From Massilia sp. IC2-477 (GTDB taxonomy: Bacteria; Pseudomonadota; Gammaproteobacteria; Burkholderiales; Burkholderiaceae_D), in contig NZ_JAJFEQ010000001.1 of assembly GCF_020707265.1 (NCBI RefSeq), forward strand, positions 124,001 through 188,000: a DNA stretch of 64,000 nucleotides, given 5' to 3'. Shown piece by piece: positions 21,441 through 29,746 of the stretch; within the stretch, counting starts at the first letter, position 1, and the number at the start of each line of letters is the position of its first letter. A model generated the notes under the pieces. The model had not been told where the DNA came from, made no database searches, and was given only the letters and a program-made list of their open reading frames with translations. The translations under genes were made by a program, and so were the position numbers.

Positions 21441-22808
21441 TCAGCGCGCGTAGCTTGGCCGCTTCGGGTCGTAGGTCCACTCCGGAAGGAGATAGCGCAT
21501 GGCCATTGCATCGTCGCGCGCGCCGGTGGCGATCTTTTTGTACAGCTGGTGCGCCTGTTCGATGCGCGCCATGTCCGGCTCAATGCCCAGCCCCGGCCGT
21601 TCGGGCACCGCGACCTGGCCGCCGACGATCTGCAAGGGCTCGCGTGTGAGGCGCTCCTGGCCTTCCTGCCAGATCCAGTGGGTGTCGATGGCAGTGATCT
21701 TGCCGGGCGCCGCGGCGGCGGCATGGGTGAACATGGCCAGCGACACGTCGAAGTGGTTGTTCGAGTGCGAGCCCCAGGTCAGGCCCCAGTCGTGGCACAG
21801 CTGGGCCAGCCGGACTGAACCCTGCATGGTCCAGAAGTGCGGGTCCGCCAGCGGGATGTCGACCGCGCCCAGCAGGTGCGAATGGGCCATCTGGCGCCAG
21901 TCGGTGGCGACCATGTTGGTCGCCGTCGGGATGCCGGTGGCGCGTTTGAATTCCGCCATGATCTCGCGACCGGAATAGCCGTTCTCCGGTCCGCAGGGGT
22001 CTTCGGCATAGGCCAGGATGTGACCCTGGCCACGGCAGGCCGCGATCGCCTCGGCGAGCGACCAGGCGCCGTTCGGATCGAGCGTCGCGCGCAAATCCGG
22101 GAAGCGGCGCTTGATCGCTGCCACCGCCGCGATCTCTTCTTCGGGGCGCATGACGCCGCCCTTGAGCTTGAAGTCGCGGAAACCGTACTTGTCGACGCTG
22201 GCCTCGGCCAGGTCGGCGATCTGTTCCGGGGTGAGCGCTTCCTCGGTGCGGCGGCCGTACCAGTCGCTGCCGCCGCTGCCGGCCAGGTAAGCCAGGTCGG
22301 TGCGGCGCCGGTCGCCGATGTAGAACAGATAGGCAAGCATCGGCACGTGGCTGCGCTGCTGGCCGCTGCCGAGCAGCTCGCAGACTGGCACGCCCAGGTG
22401 CTGGCCGAGCAGGTCGAGCAGGGCGGCTTCGACCGCCGTGATCACGTTTTCCAGGCGCAGGTTGATTTCGTGCGGCTGCTTCAGGACCGCCGCTTCGGCG
22501 CTCGAGGTCACCTGGTGGCTGGGACCGGCGATGGCGGCGCGCAGGGCGTTCAGGGTACGGTTGTACTTGCCGATCTCGCTGCCCACCACCAGCGCCGCGC
22601 CCCGCTCCAGCGCGCGCAGGATGCCGTCCGAGCCTGGCACCTCGCCCATGCCGACATTGCCGGCGCTGTCCTCGAGCAGGACCAGGATGCGGGTGAAGAA
22701 GGGCGCATGGGCGCCGCACAGGTTGAGCAGCATGCTGTCGTAGCCGGCGACCGGAATGACCCGCATGCTCGTGACGGTAGGGCTGGTGTTTCGCTGGATC
22801 GGCATCAT
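21441..22808 (-). CDS. gudD: Glucarate dehydratase
   Basis: Enolase-superfamily enzyme converting D-glucarate (and L-idarate) to 5-keto-4-deoxyglucarate. 455 residues from ATG 22808, chosen because AAGGAGA precedes it; an upstream TTG at 22832 lacks such a site. Catalytic residues are visible: KLKGG (Lys214/216), metal ligands DPNGAW (Asp244), EDPCG (Glu269), TNM (Asn298), and the base in [10 protein letters not shown] (His348). Next to an alpha-glucuronidase gene it suggests the oxidative route for glucuronate. A LacI-type operator lies 60 bp upstream. Confidence 0.94.
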   Translation of the reverse strand: MMPIQRNTSPTVTSMRVIPVAGYDSMLLNLCGAHAPFFTRILVLLEDSAGNVGMGEVPGSDGILRALERGAALVVGSEIGKYNRTLNALRAAIAGPSHQVTSSAEAAVLKQPHEINLRLENVITAVEAALLDLLGQHLGVPVCELLGSGQQRSHVPMLAYLFYIGDRRRTDLAYLAGSGGSDWYGRRTEEALTPEQIADLAEASVDKYGFRDFKLKGGVMRPEEEIAAVAAIKRRFPDLRATLDPNGAWSLAEAIAACRGQGHILAYAEDPCGPENGYSGREIMAEFKRATGIPTATNMVATDWRQMAHSHLLGAVDIPLADPHFWTMQGSVRLAQLCHDWGLTWGSHSNNHFDVSLAMFTHAAAAAPGKITAIDTHWIWQEGQERLTREPLQIVGGQVAVPERPGLGIEPDMARIEQAHQLYKKIATGARDDAMAMRYLLPEWTYDPKRPSYAR

Positions 22809-22867
22809 CGGTCGGGTCTCCTTGGCGAACAAGCGCGGCTTGCTCGTAACATTGTTCTAAAATAAAA

Positions 22868-22881
22868 TGATTGCGCAAACA
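22868..22881. promoter_or_regulatory. LacI-type operator 1 (gudD / SGNH esterase)
   Basis: TGATTGCGCAAACA, a 14-bp dyad with one mismatch between half-sites, between the divergent gudD and SGNH esterase genes. It matches four other sites in the xylan block and resembles the palindrome around GCGC bound by XylR-type LacI repressors. Confidence 0.65.
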
Positions 22882-22903
22882 TAACCAGTCTGAAGGAAAC
22901 CCG

Positions 22904-24163
22904 ATGGCGCGTCAAACGATTCCGGCACGGGCCCTTGCCCTCGCCATCCTGCCCGGCCTGCTGGCCGCCTGCGGCACCGTAGGGAGTCCCGCCATCGGCG
23001 AGCATTGGGTGGCTTCCTGGGGCACGGCCCAGCTCGCGCCGGAGAGCAAGGACGCCTTGCCGGCCGCCGACTGGCGCGATGCCACCCTGCGCCAGGTGCT
23101 GCGTGTGTCGCTCGGCGGCGAGCGCCTGCGGGTCCGTTTCAGCAATGCCTTCGGCAGCGCGCCGCTGGTCATCAGCGGCGCCAGCGTGGCGCTTGCGAGC
23201 GGACCAGGACGCGCCACGATCGATCCCGCCAGCGCGCGCGAGCTGCGCTTCGGCGGCGCCGCTTCGGTGACGATTCCCGCCGGCGCCGAATACCTGAGCG
23301 ACCCGGTGCTGTTCAAGCATGCGGCCGGCGCGGATCTGGCGGTGTCCATGCATTTCACGGAAGAGCCGGCGCGCCAGACCGCCCATCCGGGTTCGCGCGC
23401 CACCAGCTTCATGGCCAAAGGCCGGCGCCTGGCGGAGGCCGAGCTGCCGGGGGCGGTGAGCTTCGCGCGCTGGTACCAGCTGGCCGGGGTCGAGGTGCAA
23501 GCCGCACCAGGTGCGCACGCGGTGGTGGCGATCGGCGACTCGATCACCGACGGCTACGGCGTCGCACCCGACACCAATTTGCGCTGGACGGATGCGCTGG
23601 CGCTGCGCCTGCGCACGGCCGGCATGCATTCGGTGGGCGTGGTCAACGCCGGCATCGGCGGCGGACGCCTGCTGCGCGACGGTTTGGGCCCCAACCTGGC
23701 CGCGCGCTTCGAGCGCGACGTGCTGGCGCGGCCCGGCGTACGGCATGCGATCGTCCTGATCGGCGTGAACGACTTCGGCACCCAGCACCGCAACACCGAG
23801 GACAGTCCCGCCATGCGCCGGCAGCTGCTGGCCGACATGCAGGAAGCCCTGCGCCAGGTGACGGCCAGCGCCCAGGCGCGCGGCGTGTGCGTGATCGGCG
23901 CCACCATCACGCCTTATGGCGGGAGCGAGTACTACCACCCGGAGAAGGACAACGAACAGGACCGCCTGGCCTACAACGACTGGATCCGCCGCTCGGGCAC
24001 GTTCGACGGGGTGATCGACTTCGATGCGGCGCTGCGCGATCCGACCCGGCCCGACCGTATTCGCAAGGAGTACGACAACGATGGGCTGCATCCGAACATG
24101 GCCGGCTACCGGGCGATGGCGCAGGCCGTGCCGCTGGAGATGCTGGGCCAGTGCCGGCGCTAG
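22904..24163 (+). CDS. SGNH/GDSL-family esterase lipoprotein
   Basis: 419 residues from ATG 22904 (AAGGA 6 nt upstream). A lipoprotein signal with lipobox LAAC (Cys23) places it on the outer or inner membrane. It has an N-terminal beta domain (about 35-195), then an SGNH hydrolase domain with GDSITDGYG (Ser213), the Gly block NAGIGGGR, GVNDFG, and DGLHPN near residue 400 carrying the Asp-His pair. All catalytic blocks are intact. It shares an operator region with gudD and lies in the xylan block, so a role in deacetylating or de-esterifying xylan is likely but inferred. Confidence 0.82.
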   Translation: MARQTIPARALALAILPGLLAACGTVGSPAIGEHWVASWGTAQLAPESKDALPAADWRDATLRQVLRVSLGGERLRVRFSNAFGSAPLVISGASVALASGPGRATIDPASARELRFGGAASVTIPAGAEYLSDPVLFKHAAGADLAVSMHFTEEPARQTAHPGSRATSFMAKGRRLAEAELPGAVSFARWYQLAGVEVQAAPGAHAVVAIGDSITDGYGVAPDTNLRWTDALALRLRTAGMHSVGVVNAGIGGGRLLRDGLGPNLAARFERDVLARPGVRHAIVLIGVNDFGTQHRNTEDSPAMRRQLLADMQEALRQVTASAQARGVCVIGATITPYGGSEYYHPEKDNEQDRLAYNDWIRRSGTFDGVIDFDAALRDPTRPDRIRKEYDNDGLHPNMAGYRAMAQAVPLEMLGQCRR

Positions 24164-24177
24164 GACGAGCACGCGGC

Positions 24178-24203
24178 GTCGCGGCGGCCAGGGCCGCCGC
24201 GAC
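24178..24203. terminator. GC-rich hairpin between convergent esterase and alpha-glucuronidase genes
   Basis: GTCGCGGCGGCC (24178-24189) pairs with GGCCGCCGCGAC (24192-24203), an 11-12 bp stem with a tiny loop. It has no T run on either side, so it is at best a weak bidirectional transcription end or an mRNA-protecting stem. Confidence 0.45.
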
Positions 24204-24217
24204 CAGGGCAGGTGGAA

Positions 24218-26422
24218 TCAGCCGTTGCCGGGCGCGTAGGGGAAGCGCAGCGCGCGGTAATACTCGAGCGTCTGCGCGGGCGGCCTGGCGCCGGCCGGCA
24301 GCGAACGTCCGGAGACGTGCATGAAGTAAGCCAGGCAGGCGTCGCGCCACCACTGCGCCTCCGCGCGCTGCTGGGCCAGGCGCTGGGCGGTATCGTTCCA
24401 GCGCTGCGCGTCGACTACCTGGCGCAAGCTGTTCCAGCGCTCCTGCATGCGTTCCACTTCGGCTACCCCGCGGTCGTAGCGGGCGACCAGCTCTTCCCAC
24501 AGGTTGCGGCCGGAAGGCATGCGGTAGTCCCAGGGCAGGTGGTGGAACCACAGCAGCAGCTCGGGCGGGGTGGTGGCGGGATCGGAGAAGCGCCGCGCCA
24601 CTTCCGGCGCATACTGGCTTACCGCATTGCTGCCGCGCGCCGTGCGGTCGAAACCAATGCCGTCGCGATCGGCGCGGTGGTAGTAGACCGGGTTCCAGTC
24701 AGGGCGTTCCAGGTTGTCGACCCAAGGGCCGGGGCCGTGGTGATGGCCGGTGTCCATCAGGTGGTGCAGGCCGAGCGGGGTCATGTAGTCGACCACGGCT
24801 TCGCGCGAGGCCATCATCATGGCCAGCACCGGATCGAGCACGCGCGGATCCGCGGCGAAGGTCTGGGCCGCCCACTCGCGTGCGACGGCGCGGGCGTCCA
24901 GCAGCGGGTCCCAGGCCATGCGTCCGAAGGCATACCAGTTGGCCTGGTCGAAGACCGAGCCGGACCAGCTGCGGCTGCTGCCGATGTTGGCCACGCCGGC
25001 GATGCCGCCGACGCGCCCTTTCTGGACGCCCTGCAGCGACTGGGCCACGCTCAGCGCGCGTCCGCCGGCGCGGGTATCGGCGCGCAGGGTCTCCTGGAAC
25101 ATCGGGCCGAGATAGGCCTGGTGGGTGGCGAAGCCCAGGTACTCCTTGGTGATCTGGAATTCCATCATCAGGCGCGTGTCCGGCATGGCGCCGAACAGCG
25201 GGTGGAAGGGCTCGCGCGGCTGGAAGTCAATGGCGCCGTTCTTCACCTGCACCAGCACGTTGGGGTCGAACTTGCCGTCCAGCGGCTTGAACTGGTCATA
25301 GGCATGGGCGGCGCGGTCGTGCTTCGGATCGTCGCCTTGTCCCTTGCGCTTGCGCGCTTCCGGCGGCTCGTACACGAAGGCGCGCCACATCACCGTGCCG
25401 CCGTGCGGCGCCAGCGCGCGCGCCAGCATGTTGGCGCCGTCGACGTGGTTGCGGCCGTAGTCCTGCGGCCCGGGCTGTCCTTCCGAATTGGCCTTCACCA
25501 GGTAACCGCCGAAGTCGGGGATGCTGCGGTAGATCTCGTCGGTCTTGCGGCGCCACCAGGCGGCCACCGCCGGGTCGAGCGGATCGGCGCTGGCGGTCTC
25601 GCGCAGGTCCAGCGGCGTCGACCAGCGCACCGACAGGAATACCCGGATGCCGTAGGGGCGCAGGACCTTCGCCACGGCGGCGGCCTTGGCGATGAAGGCG
25701 GGGCTCAGCACCTCGGCCTTGGCGTTGACGTTGTTGAGCACCGTGCCGTTGATGCCGAGCGAGGCGTTGGCGCGCGCATAGTCCAGGTAGCGCGGATCGA
25801 TGATGGCGGGAAGCTCCCACCAGTTCCAGATCGATTGCCCGGCGTAGCCGCGCTCCACGCTGCGGTCCAGGTTGTCCCAGTGGTTCAGCACGCGCAGCGG
25901 CAGCGCAGGGTTCGAGACCAGCGGCGCACGCGCCAGGCCCGCTGCGCTGCCGTCCTGCAGGCCGCGCAGCAGGGCGAAGCTGCCGTACAGCAGGCCGATG
26001 TCCGACCTGGCCGCGACCAGCGTCAGTTGCCGGCCGTTCGACGTGGTACGGGCCAGCAGGTAGCCCTCGGGCCCGACCTGGTCGAGCGAGGTGCGCAAGG
26101 AGGGCGGCAGTCCCGCGGGCAGGCGGTCGAGGCGCGCCAGGACCACGCTGGCGGGACCGATGCTGGCGGCGGCTTGAAGCGGACGCCCCAGCATGCCGCC
26201 CAGGCCGCGCAGCAGTTCGGCGCGGGCGGCGGCCACGGTCGGGGTCTCGGGTGCCAGGCTTACCACAGTGCGCGCGGACAGCGCCGCGGCCGGGGGCAGG
26301 GGGCGATAGCGCAACCAGAGCTGGTAGCCATCTTCGTCGGCGTGCGCACTGGCTGCGAACAGGGCGCCCAGCAGCAATGCTGCCAGCATGCGCACCAGCG
26401 CAAATGGGAGGGAAGGCTGCAA
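24218..26422 (-). CDS. aguA: Alpha-glucuronidase, GH67
   Basis: 734 residues, secreted (signal peptide ending ASAHA near residue 28). GH67 enzymes remove (4-O-methyl)glucuronic acid from the reducing-distal end of xylo-oligosaccharides. Signature stretches: RVLNHWDNLDRSVERGYAG near 215, IRVFLSVRWSTP, GGYLVKANSEGQPGP holding a catalytic carboxylate, and MEFQITKEYLGF. The start is TTG 26422, supported by AAGGAGA 6 nt upstream and the signal peptide. An operator-like dyad lies about 56 bp upstream. Divergent from the TonB receptor operon. Confidence 0.94.
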   Translation of the reverse strand: MQPSLPFALVRMLAALLLGALFAASAHADEDGYQLWLRYRPLPPAAALSARTVVSLAPETPTVAAARAELLRGLGGMLGRPLQAAASIGPASVVLARLDRLPAGLPPSLRTSLDQVGPEGYLLARTTSNGRQLTLVAARSDIGLLYGSFALLRGLQDGSAAGLARAPLVSNPALPLRVLNHWDNLDRSVERGYAGQSIWNWWELPAIIDPRYLDYARANASLGINGTVLNNVNAKAEVLSPAFIAKAAAVAKVLRPYGIRVFLSVRWSTPLDLRETASADPLDPAVAAWWRRKTDEIYRSIPDFGGYLVKANSEGQPGPQDYGRNHVDGANMLARALAPHGGTVMWRAFVYEPPEARKRKGQGDDPKHDRAAHAYDQFKPLDGKFDPNVLVQVKNGAIDFQPREPFHPLFGAMPDTRLMMEFQITKEYLGFATHQAYLGPMFQETLRADTRAGGRALSVAQSLQGVQKGRVGGIAGVANIGSSRSWSGSVFDQANWYAFGRMAWDPLLDARAVAREWAAQTFAADPRVLDPVLAMMMASREAVVDYMTPLGLHHLMDTGHHHGPGPWVDNLERPDWNPVYYHRADRDGIGFDRTARGSNAVSQYAPEVARRFSDPATTPPELLLWFHHLPWDYRMPSGRNLWEELVARYDRGVAEVERMQERWNSLRQVVDAQRWNDTAQRLAQQRAEAQWWRDACLAYFMHVSGRSLPAGARPPAQTLEYYRALRFPYAPGNG

Positions 26423-26477
26423 GCTAGTCTCCTTGGTAATTGTCGGCTGGTCGTACGCCAGGCCTGTCGAGCTACGA

Positions 26478-26491
26478 TGTTAGCGCAAACT
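26478..26491. promoter_or_regulatory. LacI-type operator 2 (aguA side)
   Basis: TGTTAGCGCAAACT, 56 bp upstream of the aguA start. Two mismatches between half-sites, but it keeps the central GCGC and outer TG shared with the other four sites. Confidence 0.55.
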
Positions 26492-26600
26492 TTTTCAAAT
26501 AGAAAATGGTTTCTTGTAGATTCGCCCTGTAATGACAGCAGCGAAATGCATGCCTAGTCCACGATCGCCGACAACCATCGGGGTGTTTCACGCTCCGTCT

Positions 26601-26614
26601 TGTTCGCGCTAACA
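26601..26614. promoter_or_regulatory. LacI-type operator 3 (central)
   Basis: TGTTCGCGCTAACA has one mismatch between half-sites and is close to the TGxTAGCGCTAxCA type of dyad. It lies midway between aguA and the TonB receptor gene and could serve both. Confidence 0.6.
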
Positions 26615-26665
26615 ATGTGGCATGAACGCTTGTCAAATTTGGTCCAGCCGCTTGCCAGATTTTCG

Positions 26666-26695
26666 TTGACAGGTCTGAAACTTGCCGTTTAGACT
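26666..26695 (+). promoter_or_regulatory. Promoter for the xylan TonB receptor operon
   Basis: A consensus -35 TTGACA (26666-26671) is followed after 18 bp by TAGACT (26690-26695). Operator 4 begins 5 bp downstream, over the expected transcription start, a classic position for repression. Confidence 0.55.
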
Positions 26696-26699
26696 GAAA

Positions 26700-26713
26700 T
26701 GATTGCGATAACA
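26700..26713. promoter_or_regulatory. LacI-type operator 4 (TonB receptor)
   Basis: TGATTGCGATAACA overlaps the predicted start of transcription of the TonB receptor operon. The left half matches operators 1 and 5 exactly; the right half matches operator 3 in TAACA. Confidence 0.55.
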
Positions 26714-26781
26714 TTTATGTTATTGGAATGTTGTATGTATCGCCCACAACATGTTGCATAAAAATATTTAGGAGACAATCC

Positions 26782-29733
26782 ATGCACCAGCAGCGAGGCA
26801 GCACGTTCCTGCGCCCCGGTCATACCGGCGGCCGCCTTCTTCAACTGACGATTCTTGCCGGGCTGGTCTCGGCAGCCTATGCGCAAGAGACATCCGCGCC
26901 GGCCAGCCAGGGCCCGATCCAGACCGTGCAGGTGACCGGTTATCGCGGCAGCCTCGAGACCTCGGCGCGCGCCAAGCGCGAGGCCACCGGCTTCCAGGAT
27001 TCGATCTTCGCCGAAGACCTCGGCAAATTCCCCGATACGAACATTGCCGAATCGCTGAACCGCATTCCGGGCGTGCAGGTCTCGCGCGAGATCACGGGCG
27101 AGGGCGTCAATATCCAGATCCGCGGCCTGGGCACCAGCTTCACCAAGGTCCTGCTCAACGGCGCGCCGATCGCAGTCGCTTCCACCGGCAGCACCGACAG
27201 CCAGAACACCAACCGCGAGGTCGACCTCGACCTGCTGCCGACCGACCTGTTCACCAAGCTCACCGTCAGCAAGAGCCCGGCGGCCTCGCTGCTCGAAGGC
27301 GGCGCCGCCGGCGTGGTCGACATGCGCAGCGCGCGCCCGTTCGACCGCAAGGGCGCCTACGTCGCCGCCAACGTCGGCGGTACCCGCAACCAGGTCGCCG
27401 GCAAGTGGGGCAACAAGGGTTCGGTCCTGGCCAGCAAGACCTTCGACAATACCTGGGGCATCCTGGGCGGCGTCGCCTGGAGCAAGTCCAGGGTGCAGGC
27501 CACCGGCTACGAGACCATCGGCCTGACCAACCCCAACCTGACCGCGGCCCAGAGCAGCAGCCCGACCCGCAACAACACCGGCGGCGGCAACTGGACCATT
27601 CCGGCCACGGTGCCGAGCAATGCCGGCAACGGCCTGACCCCGGGCGCCGCGATCGACCAGGCCTTCCTGCTGGCGCGCAACCCGGGCCTGAACATCGGCC
27701 AGATCGACAATGCCCTGATCCCGCGCCTGGGCCGCCAGATGGCGCAGTACGGCGACAAGGACAAGGTCACCGCCATCGTGTCCGGCGAATTCCGCCCGAG
27801 CGACAGCCTGCGCTTCTACGTCGACACGATGTACAGCGAGAAGGACAATGACCTGCAGCGCATCGACACCAACTGGATCGGCCGCAACGGCGCCATCATC
27901 CCGCTCAACCTGAAGGTCGACCGCAGCGACTGCAACGCCGGCTGCGTGGTCGAAAGCGGCACCTTCGCCAATGCCCAGTTCTTCGCCGAATACCGTCCCT
28001 ACATGGAGGAAGTGCGCCTGAAGGGCATCAACCCGGGTATGGAATGGGACATCGGCGACAGGCTCAAGCTCAACGCCCAGCTGAACTACACCAAGTCCGA
28101 GTTCACGCGCGAGTCGCCGACCGTGCTGCCGGTGACCGCGGTCAATTCGGGCAACACCGTGACCTTCACCAACGGCGCGGTGCCGAGTATCGTCAGCTCG
28201 CTGGATATCAGCAACCCGGCCAACTACCGCCTCGACACCGCCAACGGCGCGCGTGTCAACCTGCAGCAGGAAGTGCGCGAGACCAGCACCAAGGGCGTGC
28301 GCTCCGACCTGACCTGGGGCGACCGCGCCTTCAGCATCAAGGGCGGCTTTGCCTATGACGACATCCTGCGCCGCATCACCGCGCGCGACAACTCGACCGC
28401 GTGGCAGAACCTCATCTGCGGCAACGTGGCGGGCTGCCAGGGCGCCGGCACCATCGGCGCGCGCGTCGGCGATTACCTGCGGCGCGGCCCGAACGGCCTG
28501 ATCGAGGTCGACTGGCAGCGCTTCGCCGGCGACACCAACTACCAGCAGCTGCTCGAGCAGGCCCCGATCACGGGCGCGGCCAATACCGGCGCGGCCACCG
28601 GCTTCATCCAGGAGAAGACCAAGGGCGTGTTCCTGCAGACCGACGGCGTCACCCAGCTGGCCGGCATGCAGCTGCGCTACAACGCCGGCGTGCGCTACGT
28701 GCGCACCGAGCAGAGCGTGGGCGCCTACAACTCGGTGGCCGATCCGCGCAATGCCAACCTGCCGGCCGGCGCCACCCCGTTCCCGAACGTGAACCAGTGG
28801 GTCTACGTCGACAAGGAATACAGCAACACGCTGCCGTCGGCCAGCGCCGCGCTCGACCTGGCCAAGAACCTGGTGCTGCGCGCCTCGGCTTCGCGCTCGA
28901 TGACGCGCGCCAATCCGGAAGCCCTGCGCCCCGGCATCAACTTCTCGAACCCGTCGGCCGACATCGGCAGCCTGGGCGCGCCCAACCTGGCGCCCTACAT
29001 TTCGGACAACCTGGACCTCGGCATCGAGTGGTACACCGGCCGCGAAGGCTACGTGGCCGCCACGGTCTTCCAGAAGAAGCTGAACGGCTTCACGGTCAAC
29101 CAGAACAACACCTTGCCCTTCACCGACCTGGCACAGTACGGCGTCACCTACGACAGCCTGACCCCGACCCAGCAGCAGGCGCTCGACGCCCGCGGCGGCC
29201 CGAACTCGGCCACCGTGGTGATGACCTCGCAGCGCAATGCGGGCGGCCAGCTGAAGGTGACCGGCCTCGAACTGGGCTGGGTGCAGCCGCTCGACCGCCT
29301 GCTGCCGTGGCGCGGCTTCGGCTTCTCGGAAACCCTGACCCTGATCGACCAGAAGGCGACGGGCGAGGGCACCCAGGGCTTCGTGGCGCTGGGCGTGCCG
29401 AAGAAGAGCAACAACTTCCAGCTCTACTACGAGAACCATGGTTTCATGGCGCGCCTGTCGCACACCTACTCGCAGGGCAGCCAGGTCTCCGGCCTGAACC
29501 AGAACGGCATCGCCGCGGCGGCGCTGTACAGCGACGACTTCAAGCAGCTCGACTTCTCGTCGCAGTTCGACCTGGAGAAACTGCTCGACCGTGACGGCTT
29601 GCCGACTCTGACCTTCGACGTGGTGAACGCGACGGACACGGTGCGCCGCACCTACTTCCAGTTCCCGAACGCGACCTTCACCAGCTACAAGCCGGGCCGC
29701 ACCATCGCGGTCGGCCTGCGCGCGAAGTTCTGA
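26782..29733 (+). CDS. TonB-dependent outer-membrane receptor (xylan-associated)
   Basis: 983 residues from ATG 26782, with GGAGA 6 nt upstream and a signal peptide ending SAAYA. The plug domain starts with VTGYRGSLETSARAKREAT and FAEDLGKFPDTNIAESLNRI, the variant seen in large oligosaccharide receptors of Xanthomonas and Caulobacter type. The barrel ends with TSYKPGRTIAVGLRAKF, a standard terminal beta-strand ending in Phe. First gene of an operon with GH3, an SDR and GH51; likely takes up xylo-oligosaccharides. Controlled by the operator-bearing promoter upstream. Confidence 0.92.
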   Translation: MHQQRGSTFLRPGHTGGRLLQLTILAGLVSAAYAQETSAPASQGPIQTVQVTGYRGSLETSARAKREATGFQDSIFAEDLGKFPDTNIAESLNRIPGVQVSREITGEGVNIQIRGLGTSFTKVLLNGAPIAVASTGSTDSQNTNREVDLDLLPTDLFTKLTVSKSPAASLLEGGAAGVVDMRSARPFDRKGAYVAANVGGTRNQVAGKWGNKGSVLASKTFDNTWGILGGVAWSKSRVQATGYETIGLTNPNLTAAQSSSPTRNNTGGGNWTIPATVPSNAGNGLTPGAAIDQAFLLARNPGLNIGQIDNALIPRLGRQMAQYGDKDKVTAIVSGEFRPSDSLRFYVDTMYSEKDNDLQRIDTNWIGRNGAIIPLNLKVDRSDCNAGCVVESGTFANAQFFAEYRPYMEEVRLKGINPGMEWDIGDRLKLNAQLNYTKSEFTRESPTVLPVTAVNSGNTVTFTNGAVPSIVSSLDISNPANYRLDTANGARVNLQQEVRETSTKGVRSDLTWGDRAFSIKGGFAYDDILRRITARDNSTAWQNLICGNVAGCQGAGTIGARVGDYLRRGPNGLIEVDWQRFAGDTNYQQLLEQAPITGAANTGAATGFIQEKTKGVFLQTDGVTQLAGMQLRYNAGVRYVRTEQSVGAYNSVADPRNANLPAGATPFPNVNQWVYVDKEYSNTLPSASAALDLAKNLVLRASASRSMTRANPEALRPGINFSNPSADIGSLGAPNLAPYISDNLDLGIEWYTGREGYVAATVFQKKLNGFTVNQNNTLPFTDLAQYGVTYDSLTPTQQQALDARGGPNSATVVMTSQRNAGGQLKVTGLELGWVQPLDRLLPWRGFGFSETLTLIDQKATGEGTQGFVALGVPKKSNNFQLYYENHGFMARLSHTYSQGSQVSGLNQNGIAAAALYSDDFKQLDFSSQFDLEKLLDRDGLPTLTFDVVNATDTVRRTYFQFPNATFTSYKPGRTIAVGLRAKF

Positions 29734-29746
29734 GCGGAGGGCGCGC

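Larger units (their letters stand above)
26423..26781. other. 359-bp divergent control region between aguA and the TonB receptor
   Basis: Contains three LacI-type dyads (26478-26491, 26601-26614, 26700-26713) and a promoter towards the TonB receptor (26666-26695). The stretch 26492-26600 shows nothing I can name. Confidence 0.6.

Noticed and set aside
21321-21818. A possible small gene on the plus strand across the repeat and the gudD 3' end
   Set aside because: It runs through a palindromic element and then antisense to gudD, with no ribosome site or recognisable product.
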